DNA of 64,000 bases from GCA-2729515 sp036336695 (GCA_036336695.1 JAYZFQ010000084.1:9913-73912), one strand, 5' to 3'. Positions 32,807-41,378 are shown, numbered from the stretch's first letter. Numbers and translations: made by a program. The notes: generated from the letters alone by a model not told the origin.

Positions 32807-35734
32807 ATGAAGAGTTCGGACTCGAGACGGCGCCCTTTCGCATACCGTGCGGGGGGCTTCGCGATTCTTGCGATCGGATTGCTCTCGACGCTTGCGGCGG
32901 CGCCGCCGGCCGGTGCGCACGGTTCCCTGGAGCAGCCGCCATCGCGTACGACCGCCTGTCGCTTCCATGACCTCGACAACCCCATGTGTGCCCAGGCCTG
33001 GGCGGCCGAGCCCCAGGCCTTGTACGACTGGATGGAGGTCAACATCGGGGACGCCGCAGGGCGCCATCGCGAACTGATTCCCGATGGTCGGTTGTGTGGC
33101 GCGGCGCGGGAGAAGTACGCGGCGTTCGACCAACCGGGGGATTGGCCGGCCCGGGCGATGGTTCCCGACGCCGACGGGCTCCACACCGTTGAATTCTTTG
33201 CCACCGCGCCCCATGCCGCGGAGTACTTCCGTTTCTACCTGACCCGCGAGGGTTTCGATCCCCTGGTGGATTCGCCGACCTGGGACGATCTCGAACTGGT
33301 GCACGATTCCGGCCCGGTTCCCTACGTCGATCTCGCGGCGTCGCCTCATTACCCGTTCCGTTTCGCGCTGCCCGGACGGGAAGGCCGGTACGTTCTCTAT
33401 TTCGTCTGGCAGAGGAGCGACAGCCCCGAGGCGTTCTACGGCTGCAGCGATGTGCTGCTTGGCGCGTCGGACGGCGCCCCTGTCGACGAAGCTCCCGTTT
33501 CCGCGCCGGAGCCGTCTCCTGAGGCGTCGGAAGGACCCGTTGCTCCTGCGCCGGGGCTGACGGGGGTCGATGTTTCGGTCGGCTTGACGGACGACTGGGG
33601 CGGCGGTGCGTGTGGCGAGGGCGTCGTGACGAACCACGGGACCAACGCCGTCGTCTGGGAAGCGCACGTGGAACTCGGGGGCATGGTCACGACCTACTGG
33701 GACTCGGAGATCAGCCTCTCGACCCATCCGCATGGAGAACACAGCGCGATCGCGCAGAACTGGCGCGTGGTCGGCGCCCCGTGGAACGCGACGCTCCCGG
33801 CCGGGGGCGCCACGTCCTTCGGGTTCTGCATCGATCGGACGGCCGCTGCGCCGGTTACCGAGCCTTCACCCGATCCGGTGTCGCCCGCCGAGCCCGCCGA
33901 GCCCGCCGAGCCCGCCGACGAGGCGCCGGCTTCGAACGAGGAACCGGCGGTGCCAGCCGTGCCGGAAGACGGGGACGCGGAACCTGCAACCCCGCCGGCA
34001 AGTCCCGCAAGCCCGAGCGAGGCGATCCTCGCCGGTTATTTCCCCGAGTGGGGAATCTACGCGCGGAACTACCGCATCGCCGATGTGCCTGCCGCGGAGT
34101 TGACGCACCTGATCTATGCCTTCGCGGACCTGGATCCGAACGGGAACGTGACGCTCTTCGATGCGTTCGCCGCGGTCGAGAAACGCTTCCAGGCCGGCGA
34201 GTCGGTTGCGGGCGTGGCCGATGCCACCGATCCCGATGCCGGGATTGCGGGAAACTTCGGGCAGATCGCACTCCTGAAGGCGCGTCATCCGCACCTCCGC
34301 GTGAGCATTGCGATCGGGGGCTGGACGCTGTCCCGGAACTTCAGTGCCGTTCTTGCGACACCATCGGGCCGAGACCAGGCCAGCGACTCGGTGGTCCAGT
34401 TCGTCGAGCGGTACGAGATGTTCGACGGCGTCGACTTCGACTGGGAATACCCGGGCGGCGGGGGACTGGCGGAAAACGGCACGAGTGCCGATGACGGTCG
34501 GAACTACGCGCTCTTCCTCGGGCTGGTCCGCGAGAAATTGGACGCCCTGGGCAGCGCGACGGGCCGCCGTTACGAAATTTCGGTCGCCTCTCCGGCGGGG
34601 TACGACAAGATCGCGAACTTCAATCTTGCGGGTCTCGTGGACGTCGTCGATTTCTTCAACGTCATGACGTACGACTTTCACGGCACCTGGGAGAGCGTCA
34701 CGGGGCACCTGGCTGCCTTCGAAGCCGACCCGGGCGGCTACGACATTTCGACGACGACCCGCCTGTACCTGGAGGCCGGCGTGCCTCCGGAAAAGATCGT
34801 GCTCGGCTCGCCGCTCTACACCCGAGCCTGGTCCGGCGTGGCCGCCGGAAACGACAGGGGGTATGCAGCGGCCGCTGCAGGGCCGGCCCCCGGGAGTTTC
34901 TGGGATCAGCCCGGCATGTACGACTACAAGGATCTGCTCGGGCGCTTGCGCGCTGCGGACAGCAGCTGGGAACTCTACTGGGACGACGCTTCCCAGGCGG
35001 CGTATCTCTACGATGCGAGCCAGGGCATCTTCAGTTCCTTCGAGACGCCGACCACGGTGGCCTTGAAGTCGGAGTGGGCCCGTCGTTCCGGCTTTGGCGG
35101 GATGATGTTCTGGGACCTCTCCAGCGATGCCACGGGAGACGCCGAGAGTCTCGTGTCTGCTGCGTACGACTTCTGGAGCGGTGGACGCTCGTTCGAGGCA
35201 GTTGCCGCCGGCTCGCAGCTTGCCTTCGATCACGTGCTGGGCGGCAACGGTCTCGTCGACCCCTTCGGAGATGGGGCAGCCCCTTCGGATCCGCCTGCAG
35301 TGGAAGAGCCCGCAACCGAGGAGACCCCGCCGGAAGCGCCCGCGTCCGCTGAAGCGGAGGTGCCGGAAGCGCCCGAAGACGACCCCGGTGTCCTCGAACG
35401 GCTTTCGATCACCGTCGGAGGCTCCCTGTGGTGGCAGGGCCTGACCGCGCAACTCGCGGTGCGCAACGAGACGGCGGAACCCATCGACGGGTGGAGCTTC
35501 GCCTTCCGCAGCTCGCACCGGGTTTCGGGAGCGCCCTGGGGCGCGGAGATCGTGTCGGTCGACCTCGGCAACGGGTTCTATGAGTACCGGGTCACCGGTA
35601 CCGGCTGGGCGTCCGTCATTCCGGCGGGTGGCTCTGTCGAGGTGGGCTTCAACGCGAGCCAGGGGACGCTCATTGGAAACGCGGGCGTGCTGACGGCAGC
35701 GCAGCTGTTCGACGGGGGGCTGGTCGCCGAATGA
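32807..35734 (+). CDS. Secreted chitin enzyme: AA10 LPMO, CBM2, GH18, CBM2
   Basis: A 975-residue secreted protein. Signal peptide 1-37 leaves His38 as mature N-terminus (AHGSLEQPPSR), the first copper ligand of an AA10 lytic polysaccharide monooxygenase; the second is in TAPHAAEYFRFYLT (about residue 136). A CBM2-like module (about 250-340) and a Pro/Ala/Glu-rich linker follow. The GH18 chitinase domain (about 405-805) has the catalytic D540xxD543xD545xE547 (DGVDFDWE) and SIAIGGWTLS. After another linker, a second CBM2-like module runs from about 862 to the end. Oxidative and hydrolytic chitin cleavage are thus on one chain. AGGAGA lies upstream of the ATG. A 12-bp inverted repeat follows the stop. 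Confidence 0.9.
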   Translation: MKSSDSRRRPFAYRAGGFAILAIGLLSTLAAAPPAGAHGSLEQPPSRTTACRFHDLDNPMCAQAWAAEPQALYDWMEVNIGDAAGRHRELIPDGRLCGAAREKYAAFDQPGDWPARAMVPDADGLHTVEFFATAPHAAEYFRFYLTREGFDPLVDSPTWDDLELVHDSGPVPYVDLAASPHYPFRFALPGREGRYVLYFVWQRSDSPEAFYGCSDVLLGASDGAPVDEAPVSAPEPSPEASEGPVAPAPGLTGVDVSVGLTDDWGGGACGEGVVTNHGTNAVVWEAHVELGGMVTTYWDSEISLSTHPHGEHSAIAQNWRVVGAPWNATLPAGGATSFGFCIDRTAAAPVTEPSPDPVSPAEPAEPAEPADEAPASNEEPAVPAVPEDGDAEPATPPASPASPSEAILAGYFPEWGIYARNYRIADVPAAELTHLIYAFADLDPNGNVTLFDAFAAVEKRFQAGESVAGVADATDPDAGIAGNFGQIALLKARHPHLRVSIAIGGWTLSRNFSAVLATPSGRDQASDSVVQFVERYEMFDGVDFDWEYPGGGGLAENGTSADDGRNYALFLGLVREKLDALGSATGRRYEISVASPAGYDKIANFNLAGLVDVVDFFNVMTYDFHGTWESVTGHLAAFEADPGGYDISTTTRLYLEAGVPPEKIVLGSPLYTRAWSGVAAGNDRGYAAAAAGPAPGSFWDQPGMYDYKDLLGRLRAADSSWELYWDDASQAAYLYDASQGIFSSFETPTTVALKSEWARRSGFGGMMFWDLSSDATGDAESLVSAAYDFWSGGRSFEAVAAGSQLAFDHVLGGNGLVDPFGDGAAPSDPPAVEEPATEETPPEAPASAEAEVPEAPEDDPGVLERLSITVGGSLWWQGLTAQLAVRNETAEPIDGWSFAFRSSHRVSGAPWGAEIVSVDLGNGFYEYRVTGTGWASVIPAGGSVEVGFNASQGTLIGNAGVLTAAQLFDGGLVAE

Positions 35735-35747
35735 CCCGGCGACGGGT

Positions 35748-35783
35748 CTTCCCGCCCGCGCTGGCAATCAGGCGGGCGGGAAG
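35748..35783. terminator. Perfect 12-bp hairpin between convergent genes
   Basis: CTTCCCGCCCGC (35748-35759) and GCGGGCGGGAAG (35772-35783) form a perfect 12-bp GC-rich stem with a 12-base loop. The right arm lies inside the last codons of the amidohydrolase gene. It is well placed to stop transcription of both convergent genes, though it has no T-run. Confidence 0.55.
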
Positions 35784-36991
35784 GCCCGAGTGGCCTCTTC
35801 GACCCGTCGGGGTAGCGGCGCGCGCAGTCCGTCGCCCATCAGGTCGACGAAGTTGTCGAAGTAGAAACGCTGCTTCTGCGGCTCGGAAAGCTCGGCGATG
35901 CTGGCCTCGAAGCGCTGGATCGGCCGGCGTCCGCCCTCGACGTGCGGGTAGTCCGAGGAAAACAGGCAGACTTCGTCGAACGAGTTGCGGATGGTCCACC
36001 CGACGTTCTCCGCCGGGTAGGGTGTGGCCCGCACCTGCCGCCGTACGTAGTCGCCGGGCCGCAGGGCCAGCTTCTGCAGCCGCTCCTCCCGTTTGCGGAA
36101 CGCCTCGAACGCCGACTCCATGAACTGGATCCAACTCGGGATCCAGGAGGCCCCCTGTTCGATCACGCCGAAGCGGAGCTTGGGAAAGCGGTCGAATACG
36201 CCGTCGAAGATCAGCGTGGCGAGCGTCTGCATCGGGGCGGTAGGAATCGCCATGTAGTCCACGGACCGGAAGTTCTCGTCGCCCCCGTGGAAATCCTTCA
36301 CGGGCGGTCCCCCGTTCCGGAAGTAGTCGGTGTCGAGGAGCATCCCGTCGGCCAGGCGCTTGCCCCCGCCGACGTGGAAGACGATGGGGATGCCGGCTTC
36401 CTGGGCCTGGGCCCAAACTGGATCCAGGTCCTTGTGGCTGGGCGAATGGCCGCGCGGGCAGCCAGACGCGACGAGCAGGGAATTGACGCCCGCCGCGATC
36501 AGTTCCCCGGCCATCTCCCGCGCCCGGGCGAAATCGCGCAGCGGGACGTAACCCGAGGAGAGCAGGCGCGGGTCGGCAGAACAGAAATCGAGCATCGAGC
36601 GATTGTGGGCGCGCGCGAAGCCGTACGCGAAATCGAGGTCGTCCCCGCGCTCGGCCTGTTGGAGTTCACCGTTGACGAAGGTATTGAAGACGAGTTGGGA
36701 TTCGAAGCCGAGCAGGTCGATCGCGCGTGGGCGGTCTTCCTTCAGAAAGGAACCCGTTGCGGCCCAGTTCTTGCGCTCGAGGATCTTTGCCTCGTCCTCC
36801 GCGCGGTAGGCGGGGTCGGCGTGGCGTGCGCGAAAGCGTTCGATCTGGTCACCCTCGCCCGGCGCGACGCCGCCGATCACGCTTGCCGGGAGTTTTTCCC
36901 GGACATCCGGCTCGGCAAATTCATGGAACCACTGGGGGGTCTCCACGAAATGGGCGTCGGCATCGTGGATGGGGCGATGCGCGTAGGGCAT
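35768..36991 (-). CDS. Amidohydrolase family 2, second copy
   Basis: A 407-residue TIM-barrel hydrolase of the amidohydrolase 2 group, distantly related to the gene at 5741. Features are HDADAHFVETPQWFHEF at the N-terminus, GIPIVFHVGGGKRL in the middle with a metal-binding His, RFGVIEQGASWIPSW, and LFSSDYPHVEGG with the catalytic Asp. Substrate unknown; related enzymes act on cyclic or aromatic carboxylates. It ends inside a strong hairpin and is separated by 33 bases from the upstream YIP1 gene, so it may belong to the same minus-strand unit as the phosphonate genes. Confidence 0.85.
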   Translation of the reverse strand: MPYAHRPIHDADAHFVETPQWFHEFAEPDVREKLPASVIGGVAPGEGDQIERFRARHADPAYRAEDEAKILERKNWAATGSFLKEDRPRAIDLLGFESQLVFNTFVNGELQQAERGDDLDFAYGFARAHNRSMLDFCSADPRLLSSGYVPLRDFARAREMAGELIAAGVNSLLVASGCPRGHSPSHKDLDPVWAQAQEAGIPIVFHVGGGKRLADGMLLDTDYFRNGGPPVKDFHGGDENFRSVDYMAIPTAPMQTLATLIFDGVFDRFPKLRFGVIEQGASWIPSWIQFMESAFEAFRKREERLQKLALRPGDYVRRQVRATPYPAENVGWTIRNSFDEVCLFSSDYPHVEGGRRPIQRFEASIAELSEPQKQRFYFDNFVDLMGDGLRAPLPRRVEEATRAFPPA

Positions 36992-37024
36992 TACGGGGGG
37001 TCCGGAATGGGTTGCCTGCGTCGC

Positions 37025-37570
37025 TTACGGGCCGCCCGGCGTTCCACCCGACAGGGCGACGATGATTGCCGCGAGGCCGAACATCGACAGGACGTAGGCG
37101 ACGAAGCCGAAGATGCAGACCGCGATTGCCCGCCAGGTCGACTCGTAGTCCAGGGCCTGGCGGACGGCGACGACCATGGCCGCGAGCATCCAGAAACTCG
37201 CGATCCACAGGACGATCCCCCCCAGCATCGGGATGACTCCGAAGACCTGGAGCAGCCCCGGGGAACTCGAGAAGCCGAGGGTGCGCAAGAGTTGCCCGGT
37301 ATCGGCCTCGGTGTCCGGTCCGGGGAGAATCCGCGTGCCCACGATGTAGGTCACGAAGGCCCAGACGAACCAGCCGACCAGGGAGCCGAAGGCTCCGCCG
37401 ATCAATCCGGCGAAGCCGAGTTCGTCCCAGACCGCGATTCCACCGGCGATGCTGGAAAGGATCACCACGGCGGCGGCCTGGCCCGTGGCGCCGGCGTCGT
37501 GCTCGACTTCTTCGTAGGTTGCGGCGTCGAGCTTTGCCGCCCCCACCATTCTCGCACCGAAGCTTGCCAT
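37025..37570 (-). CDS. YIP1-family membrane protein
   Basis: A 181-residue inner-membrane protein. After a short N-terminal region with AATYEEVEHDAGATGQA, which is typical of bacterial YIP1 proteins, come about four or five hydrophobic helices (VVILSSIAGGIAVW, GWFVWAFVTYIVGTRI, MLGGIVLWIASFWML, CIFGFVAYVLSMFGLAAIIVA). The family's role in bacteria is unknown. The ATG at 37570 begins MASFGARMVGAAKLD; the longer open frame upstream overlaps the dioxygenase in another frame and is not coding. Confidence 0.75.
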   Translation of the reverse strand: MASFGARMVGAAKLDAATYEEVEHDAGATGQAAAVVILSSIAGGIAVWDELGFAGLIGGAFGSLVGWFVWAFVTYIVGTRILPGPDTEADTGQLLRTLGFSSSPGLLQVFGVIPMLGGIVLWIASFWMLAAMVVAVRQALDYESTWRAIAVCIFGFVAYVLSMFGLAAIIVALSGGTPGGP

Positions 37571-37659
37571 GCTGGACCCCCGGAAGGCGGTTTCGGGGAC
37601 AGGGTGGACTGTTTTGCGCGGGGAGTCCAGCACCGGGTGCCCCGCTGCTCCCGCCGGCC

Positions 37660-38454
37660 TCAGCGGATCGGGTTGCCCAGGTTGTAGAGCTTCTCTGCAG
37701 CGGAGTAGTCGACGCCCGCTTCGCGCTCGCATTCCGGCGGGAATTTCTCGCGTTTGTCCGCGAAATAGTCGGAGCGCCGGTCGCCTTCGGAAGCCCGGTT
37801 GTACGTGACGTAGAGGGCACGTCGGGGAGACCGGCTGGTGTTGCTTGCCGAGCGGTGAGGGAGATAGGAATCGAAGAAGACGACGTCCCCTGGCGAAAGC
37901 TCCAGGGCGCGCCACGGCAGCGCGTCTTCCAGTCCGGGCTGGAGGGCTCCCCCTGCGTCCTGGGCCAGCGTCTCGTAGAGCGGGACGGGATCCGAAAACT
38001 CCAGGCAGCCGTTCTCGGGGGTCTGCGCGTCCACCGCGATGAGCAGGGTCACGTGAAAGCGCTGCCCGAAACTCTTGAAGGCCGGCGCATCCTGGTGCGC
38101 CTGGAAGCCGCCGCCCCCCGGCAGTTTGTAGTTGATCTTCTCCTTGAAGAGGCAAGCAGGCTCTCCCATCAGCTGTTCGAGGATGGCCATCACGCCGTCG
38201 CCGACGATCAGTTCTCGGAGCCCCGGGTGGTAGGGCACGAAGTTCTCGACGCGGCAGAGCTGGCGGGCGCCGGATTCGCTTCCCTGTTCGAAATATTTCA
38301 TCCACCGGCCCGGGGTTTCGGGCCAGGCCTGGAGTTCGTCGGTCCATTGGGTCAGGTGGGCTAGCTGCTCCGCGTCGAAGGGGCAGGGCAGGTGGAGCCG
38401 GCGGTCGCGCTCCCATGCATTCTGTTCGGCGCCGCTCAGGTCCCGTGTCAGCAC
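37660..38454 (-). CDS. phnY: PhnY-like 2-oxoglutarate dioxygenase
   Basis: A 264-residue PhyH-family Fe(II)/2-oxoglutarate oxygenase. The facial triad is visible: His120-x-Asp122 in FQAHQDAP and His200 in LPHRSASNTS, with Arg near 211 to hold 2-oxoglutarate. Its GTG start (38454) overlaps the end of the PhnZ-like gene by seven bases, so both are made together. In the known pathway PhnY hydroxylates 2-aminoethylphosphonate at the carbon next to phosphorus and PhnZ then cleaves the C-P bond. The pairing is the main reason for choosing this function over other PhyH roles. Confidence 0.75.
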   Translation of the reverse strand: MLTRDLSGAEQNAWERDRRLHLPCPFDAEQLAHLTQWTDELQAWPETPGRWMKYFEQGSESGARQLCRVENFVPYHPGLRELIVGDGVMAILEQLMGEPACLFKEKINYKLPGGGGFQAHQDAPAFKSFGQRFHVTLLIAVDAQTPENGCLEFSDPVPLYETLAQDAGGALQPGLEDALPWRALELSPGDVVFFDSYLPHRSASNTSRSPRRALYVTYNRASEGDRRSDYFADKREKFPPECEREAGVDYSAAEKLYNLGNPIR

Positions 38455-39047
38455 GTGCCGTGCCTCGTGCGATTGGCTTCGATATGGGCCTCGAGACTTG
38501 CGCGGTAGCTCTCGAGGCCCGGAGGGTTGGCACCGGGGTCCTTGGCCTGCTCGTCCCAGGATCGCAATGCCAGGATCCAGCGGAGGTTCGGCAGGGTCGA
38601 GAAGCGGCGCGCCTCGGCTGTGCTCATCGGGCCGCCCTGGAAGGCCAGGGTTCGCTCGGAAGCGGCCGAGAGCCTCGACCGGTAGGCGGCGTCTCGGAAG
38701 CACAGGTAGCGCTTCGCGGCTACGTGGCTTTCGACGAGGTGGGCGACCTCGGCCGAGCAGCCCGTTTCCAAGAGCAGGTGCGCCCCGATGACCTCGTGGT
38801 CGACCACGCCCAAACCGTCCATGTCGGGGCGCCCCGCGGCCCGGAGGTGGCCCACGTCGTGGAAGAGCGCCGCAAGTACCGCTGCTGTGGGGGCGCGGGC
38901 GTGCGTGGCGGCTGCGGCGCACTGCAGCGCGTGCTGGAGCTGGGAGACCGGTTCCCCGATGTAGTCCTGTTCCGCGGAGTCTCGGAGCCAGCCGAGCAGC
39001 GATTCGGCTCGTTTTGCCGCTGTACTGGAACGAGTGCCTCCTGTCAT
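38448..39047 (-). CDS. phnZ: PhnZ-like HD-domain diiron oxygenase
   Basis: A 199-residue HD protein, near the length of characterised PhnZ (about 190). Ligand positions fit that enzyme with constant offset: His39, His63-Asp64 (LFHDVGHL), His84 (VVDHEVIGAH), His108 (ESHVAAKRYL) and Asp165 (SWDEQAK). The gating YIGE (Tyr29, Glu32), the substrate-binding KRYL (Lys112) and the FQGGPMS loop are also present. PhnZ oxidatively splits 2-amino-1-hydroxyethylphosphonate to glycine and phosphate. ATG at 39047. First gene of a minus-strand unit with the PhnY-like gene; no phosphonate transporter is in the window. Confidence 0.82.
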   Translation of the reverse strand: MTGGTRSSTAAKRAESLLGWLRDSAEQDYIGEPVSQLQHALQCAAAATHARAPTAAVLAALFHDVGHLRAAGRPDMDGLGVVDHEVIGAHLLLETGCSAEVAHLVESHVAAKRYLCFRDAAYRSRLSAASERTLAFQGGPMSTAEARRFSTLPNLRWILALRSWDEQAKDPGANPPGLESYRASLEAHIEANRTRHGTC

Positions 39048-39204
39048 CAAAGCGAGGGTAACGCGTCGCGCTCCAGGACACTTTGCCGTGCGCCGGCCCA
39101 TTCCGACAAACGGGGCGGAGGCATGCAATCTTGCAGGCGGCCGCTTTGATTCCAGGGATCCCAGCTGGAATACTGGAAGTTTCGCAACTCTGGAGAGGGT
39201 CCGG

Positions 39205-40602
39205 TTGTCGGTTTTTCAGCGCGTGTCCGCGAAGCTCCAAAAAGCCGCGTCGGTTTGCCCGGATTCCTGCCCCCCGCGCTGGGGTGCGGTGGCGAGTTCC
39301 TGGTGGGCGCTTGCGTTGGCCGTCGCGGTCTTCGGTTGTAGCGACTCGCCCCAGCAGGTTTCTGCGCCCGATGTTTCGCGATTCCGCGGTGTCGTGTTGC
39401 TGTGCCTGGACACGCTCCGTGCGGATCACCTTGGTGCCTACGGGTACCCGCGGGAGACGAGCCCGGCGATCGACGCACTTGCGGCGGAGAGCGTCGTGTT
39501 CGAACGCGCGATTGCCCAGGCGGCGTCCACGCTTCCCTCGCACCGCGCTCTCTTTCAATCGCGCCATGTGTCCCAGGAGACCGGCGAAGCGCCAGTTCTC
39601 GCGGAGGTCTTGCGGGAACATGGTTTCCGTACGGCCGCCTTTACCGGCGGTGGCTATGTCGCCGCGACCTTCGGCTTCGATCGCGGCTTCGAGCGCTACG
39701 AAGAAGACGAGCAGGGGCTCGGGGCGGCCCTGCCGCGTCTGGAAGCCTGGCTCGAGGAAATCGGCGACGCGCCGTTCTTCATCTTCCTCCACACCTACGA
39801 AGTCCATCTCCCGTACGACCCCCCGGCTCCCTTCGATTCGATGTTCGGTTCCGAATATTCAGGTCGCGTGGAGGGTTCGGAAACGCGTTCCCTCTTGCGC
39901 CGTCACAAGGGTCTGGATGGGGCCGCTGAGGACCCGCCGGAACCGCTTGCACCCGCGGACGTCGAACGCATCGTCGCGCTCTACGATGGCGGGATCCGCT
40001 ACGTGGACGGCTGGGTGGGCGAACTCATGGAGCGGCTCGGTCGTCTCGGACTGTCGGATGAGACCCTCGTGGTGCTCTTCTCCGACCACGGCGAAGAGTT
40101 CGGAGACCACGGGTCGTGGCTCCACTCCACCACGGTCTACGAAGAAGTCGTGCGCGTTCCGTTGATCTGGCACGAGCCGGGTGCCACCCCCGGTCGGGTC
40201 GAGACCCAGGTTCGTCTGGCCGACGTTTCGCCCACACTCCTGGATGTCTTTGGAATCCCGATCCCGGAGAGCTTCCGCGGTCGGAGTCTGTTGCCGCTCA
40301 TTGCAGGCGCGGAAGAGCCGCATCGCCCGGCGATGAGCCATGCGCGCCGCGCAAAGTCATTTACGCAATGGCCGTGGAAGCTCATTGTCGATGGCAGCCG
40401 GATTCGCCTTTTCGATCTCGGTTCGGACCCCGGGGAACGCCTGGACCTGTCCGCCCGGGAGCCGGGGCGTACCGATGAGATGGCGGCGTCGATGGTCGGC
40501 TTCGCGGAATCGGGCGAGGGCACAGGGACTTCGGCGACCGGGGGGGAGGCGATCGACCCGGAGCTTTCCGAGCGCCTGCGCAGCCTCGGTTACCTGGAGT
40601 AA
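39205..40602 (+). CDS. Sulfatase-fold lipoprotein with Thr at nucleophile position
   Basis: A 465-residue alkaline-phosphatase/sulfatase superfamily protein. A lipobox VFGC (Cys45) follows a hydrophobic stretch. The metal strand is LLCLDTLRADHLGAYGYPR, the nucleophile segment is STLPSHRALF, and the second metal site is FSDHGEEFGDHG. Where formylglycine sulfatases have C/SxPxR this protein has T109-L-P-S-H, so it cannot be matured to formylglycine and is more likely a phosphoester or phosphoglycerol-transferase-type enzyme. The start is uncertain: TTG at 39205 has GGAGAGG upstream, while no ATG fits. It is divergent from phnZ. Confidence 0.75.
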   Translation: MSVFQRVSAKLQKAASVCPDSCPPRWGAVASSWWALALAVAVFGCSDSPQQVSAPDVSRFRGVVLLCLDTLRADHLGAYGYPRETSPAIDALAAESVVFERAIAQAASTLPSHRALFQSRHVSQETGEAPVLAEVLREHGFRTAAFTGGGYVAATFGFDRGFERYEEDEQGLGAALPRLEAWLEEIGDAPFFIFLHTYEVHLPYDPPAPFDSMFGSEYSGRVEGSETRSLLRRHKGLDGAAEDPPEPLAPADVERIVALYDGGIRYVDGWVGELMERLGRLGLSDETLVVLFSDHGEEFGDHGSWLHSTTVYEEVVRVPLIWHEPGATPGRVETQVRLADVSPTLLDVFGIPIPESFRGRSLLPLIAGAEEPHRPAMSHARRAKSFTQWPWKLIVDGSRIRLFDLGSDPGERLDLSAREPGRTDEMAASMVGFAESGEGTGTSATGGEAIDPELSERLRSLGYLE

Positions 40603-40613
40603 CGCGCCGCGGC

Positions 40614-41378
40614 TCAGTCGAGATGCGTCTGCAACGCCGCCAACACCACCTCGGGACCCGAACGGCGTTGGTAGTTCGCGGAGACGTCCATCCACAACAC
40701 CTTGCCGTCGGCGTCCACGAGCAGCGAGGTCGGGATGGGCAACGCTTCGATCTCATCCCTGGGGTCACCGGAGTGGGCTCCCTGGTTTCGCAACCCGAAC
40801 GCGTCCGTCACCCCGAGGGCTCGGTCGGAGAGCATGGTTGCTTGCAGTCCGTGAGCGCGGCGGCCCTTGCGGATTTCTTCGGGGTGGTCGGTGCTGACGG
40901 TGACTACCTGGATGCCGCGCTTGTCGAACTCGTCTCGAAGCTCTTCCCATCGCCGTAACTCGGCGACACAGTACGGTCACCAGTGGGCGCGAAAGAACTT
41001 GATGAGGACCGGGTTTCCGCGCAGGCGCGCGGAGTCGAAGGCCTGGCCGCGATCGTCCAGCGCGCTGAAGCTGGGCATCGTATCGCCGACCCGGATGGCG
41101 TTCGGGGGCAGGATCTGTTCGCTGATGCTCACGGTAAAGGGAAGGAACAGCCCGATGACGATCGCCGGTACGGCGGCGATGCGGCCCAACCATCCGGCCT
41201 TCTTGACGAACGCGGCAATGGCGAGTGCAGCGGCGCTGAGCCAGACCGCGATGAAGAGCGTACGATTTTCCGGGAGGGCTACGTTCCTCGCCAGGTTGAA
41301 CCAGACCATGGTGCAGCCAACGGCCAGGGCGAGCGCGATGAGACCGAGCTGGGTTCCCCGGTTCTGCAAGGCCTTCAT
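40614..41378 (-). CDS. Selenocysteine-containing membrane redoxin (in-frame UGA)
   Basis: A 254-residue membrane-anchored thioredoxin-fold (AhpC/TSA-like) protein, provided UGA at 40979-40977 is read as selenocysteine (residue 134). Three hydrophobic helices occupy about residues 8-100, then the redoxin domain: VGDTMPSFSALDDRGQAF, PVLIKFFRAHW, Sec-P-Y-Cys137, VAELRRWEELRDEF and a C-terminal LPIPTSLLVDADGKVLW. The UGA stands exactly where the first Cys of WCxxC belongs, the downstream frame has full redoxin character, and a bacterial-SECIS-like hairpin follows. GAGGAG lies 8 bases before the ATG at 41378; an ATG at 41522 overlapping the DsbD stop is an alternative. It lies just downstream of DsbD, a likely electron donor. 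A standard gene caller would split it in two. Confidence 0.85.
40950..40979 (-). promoter_or_regulatory. Bacterial SECIS-like hairpin following UGA
   Basis: Downstream of the UGA (40979-40977) the RNA forms a perfect 6-bp stem: TCGCCG (40966-40961), loop AGTTA (40960-40956), CGGCGA (40955-40950). The loop starts 17 bases after the UGA and has G in its second position. Known consensus for bacterial SECIS elements is an apical loop 16-37 bases after UGA, an upper stem of at least four pairs, and G among the first two loop bases, so all three are met. SelB would bind here. Confidence 0.8.

Noticed and set aside
33866..35767. 633-codon minus-strand frame opposite the chitin enzyme
   Set aside because: It is a shadow of the GH18/CBM2 coding region and contains no independent motifs or start context.
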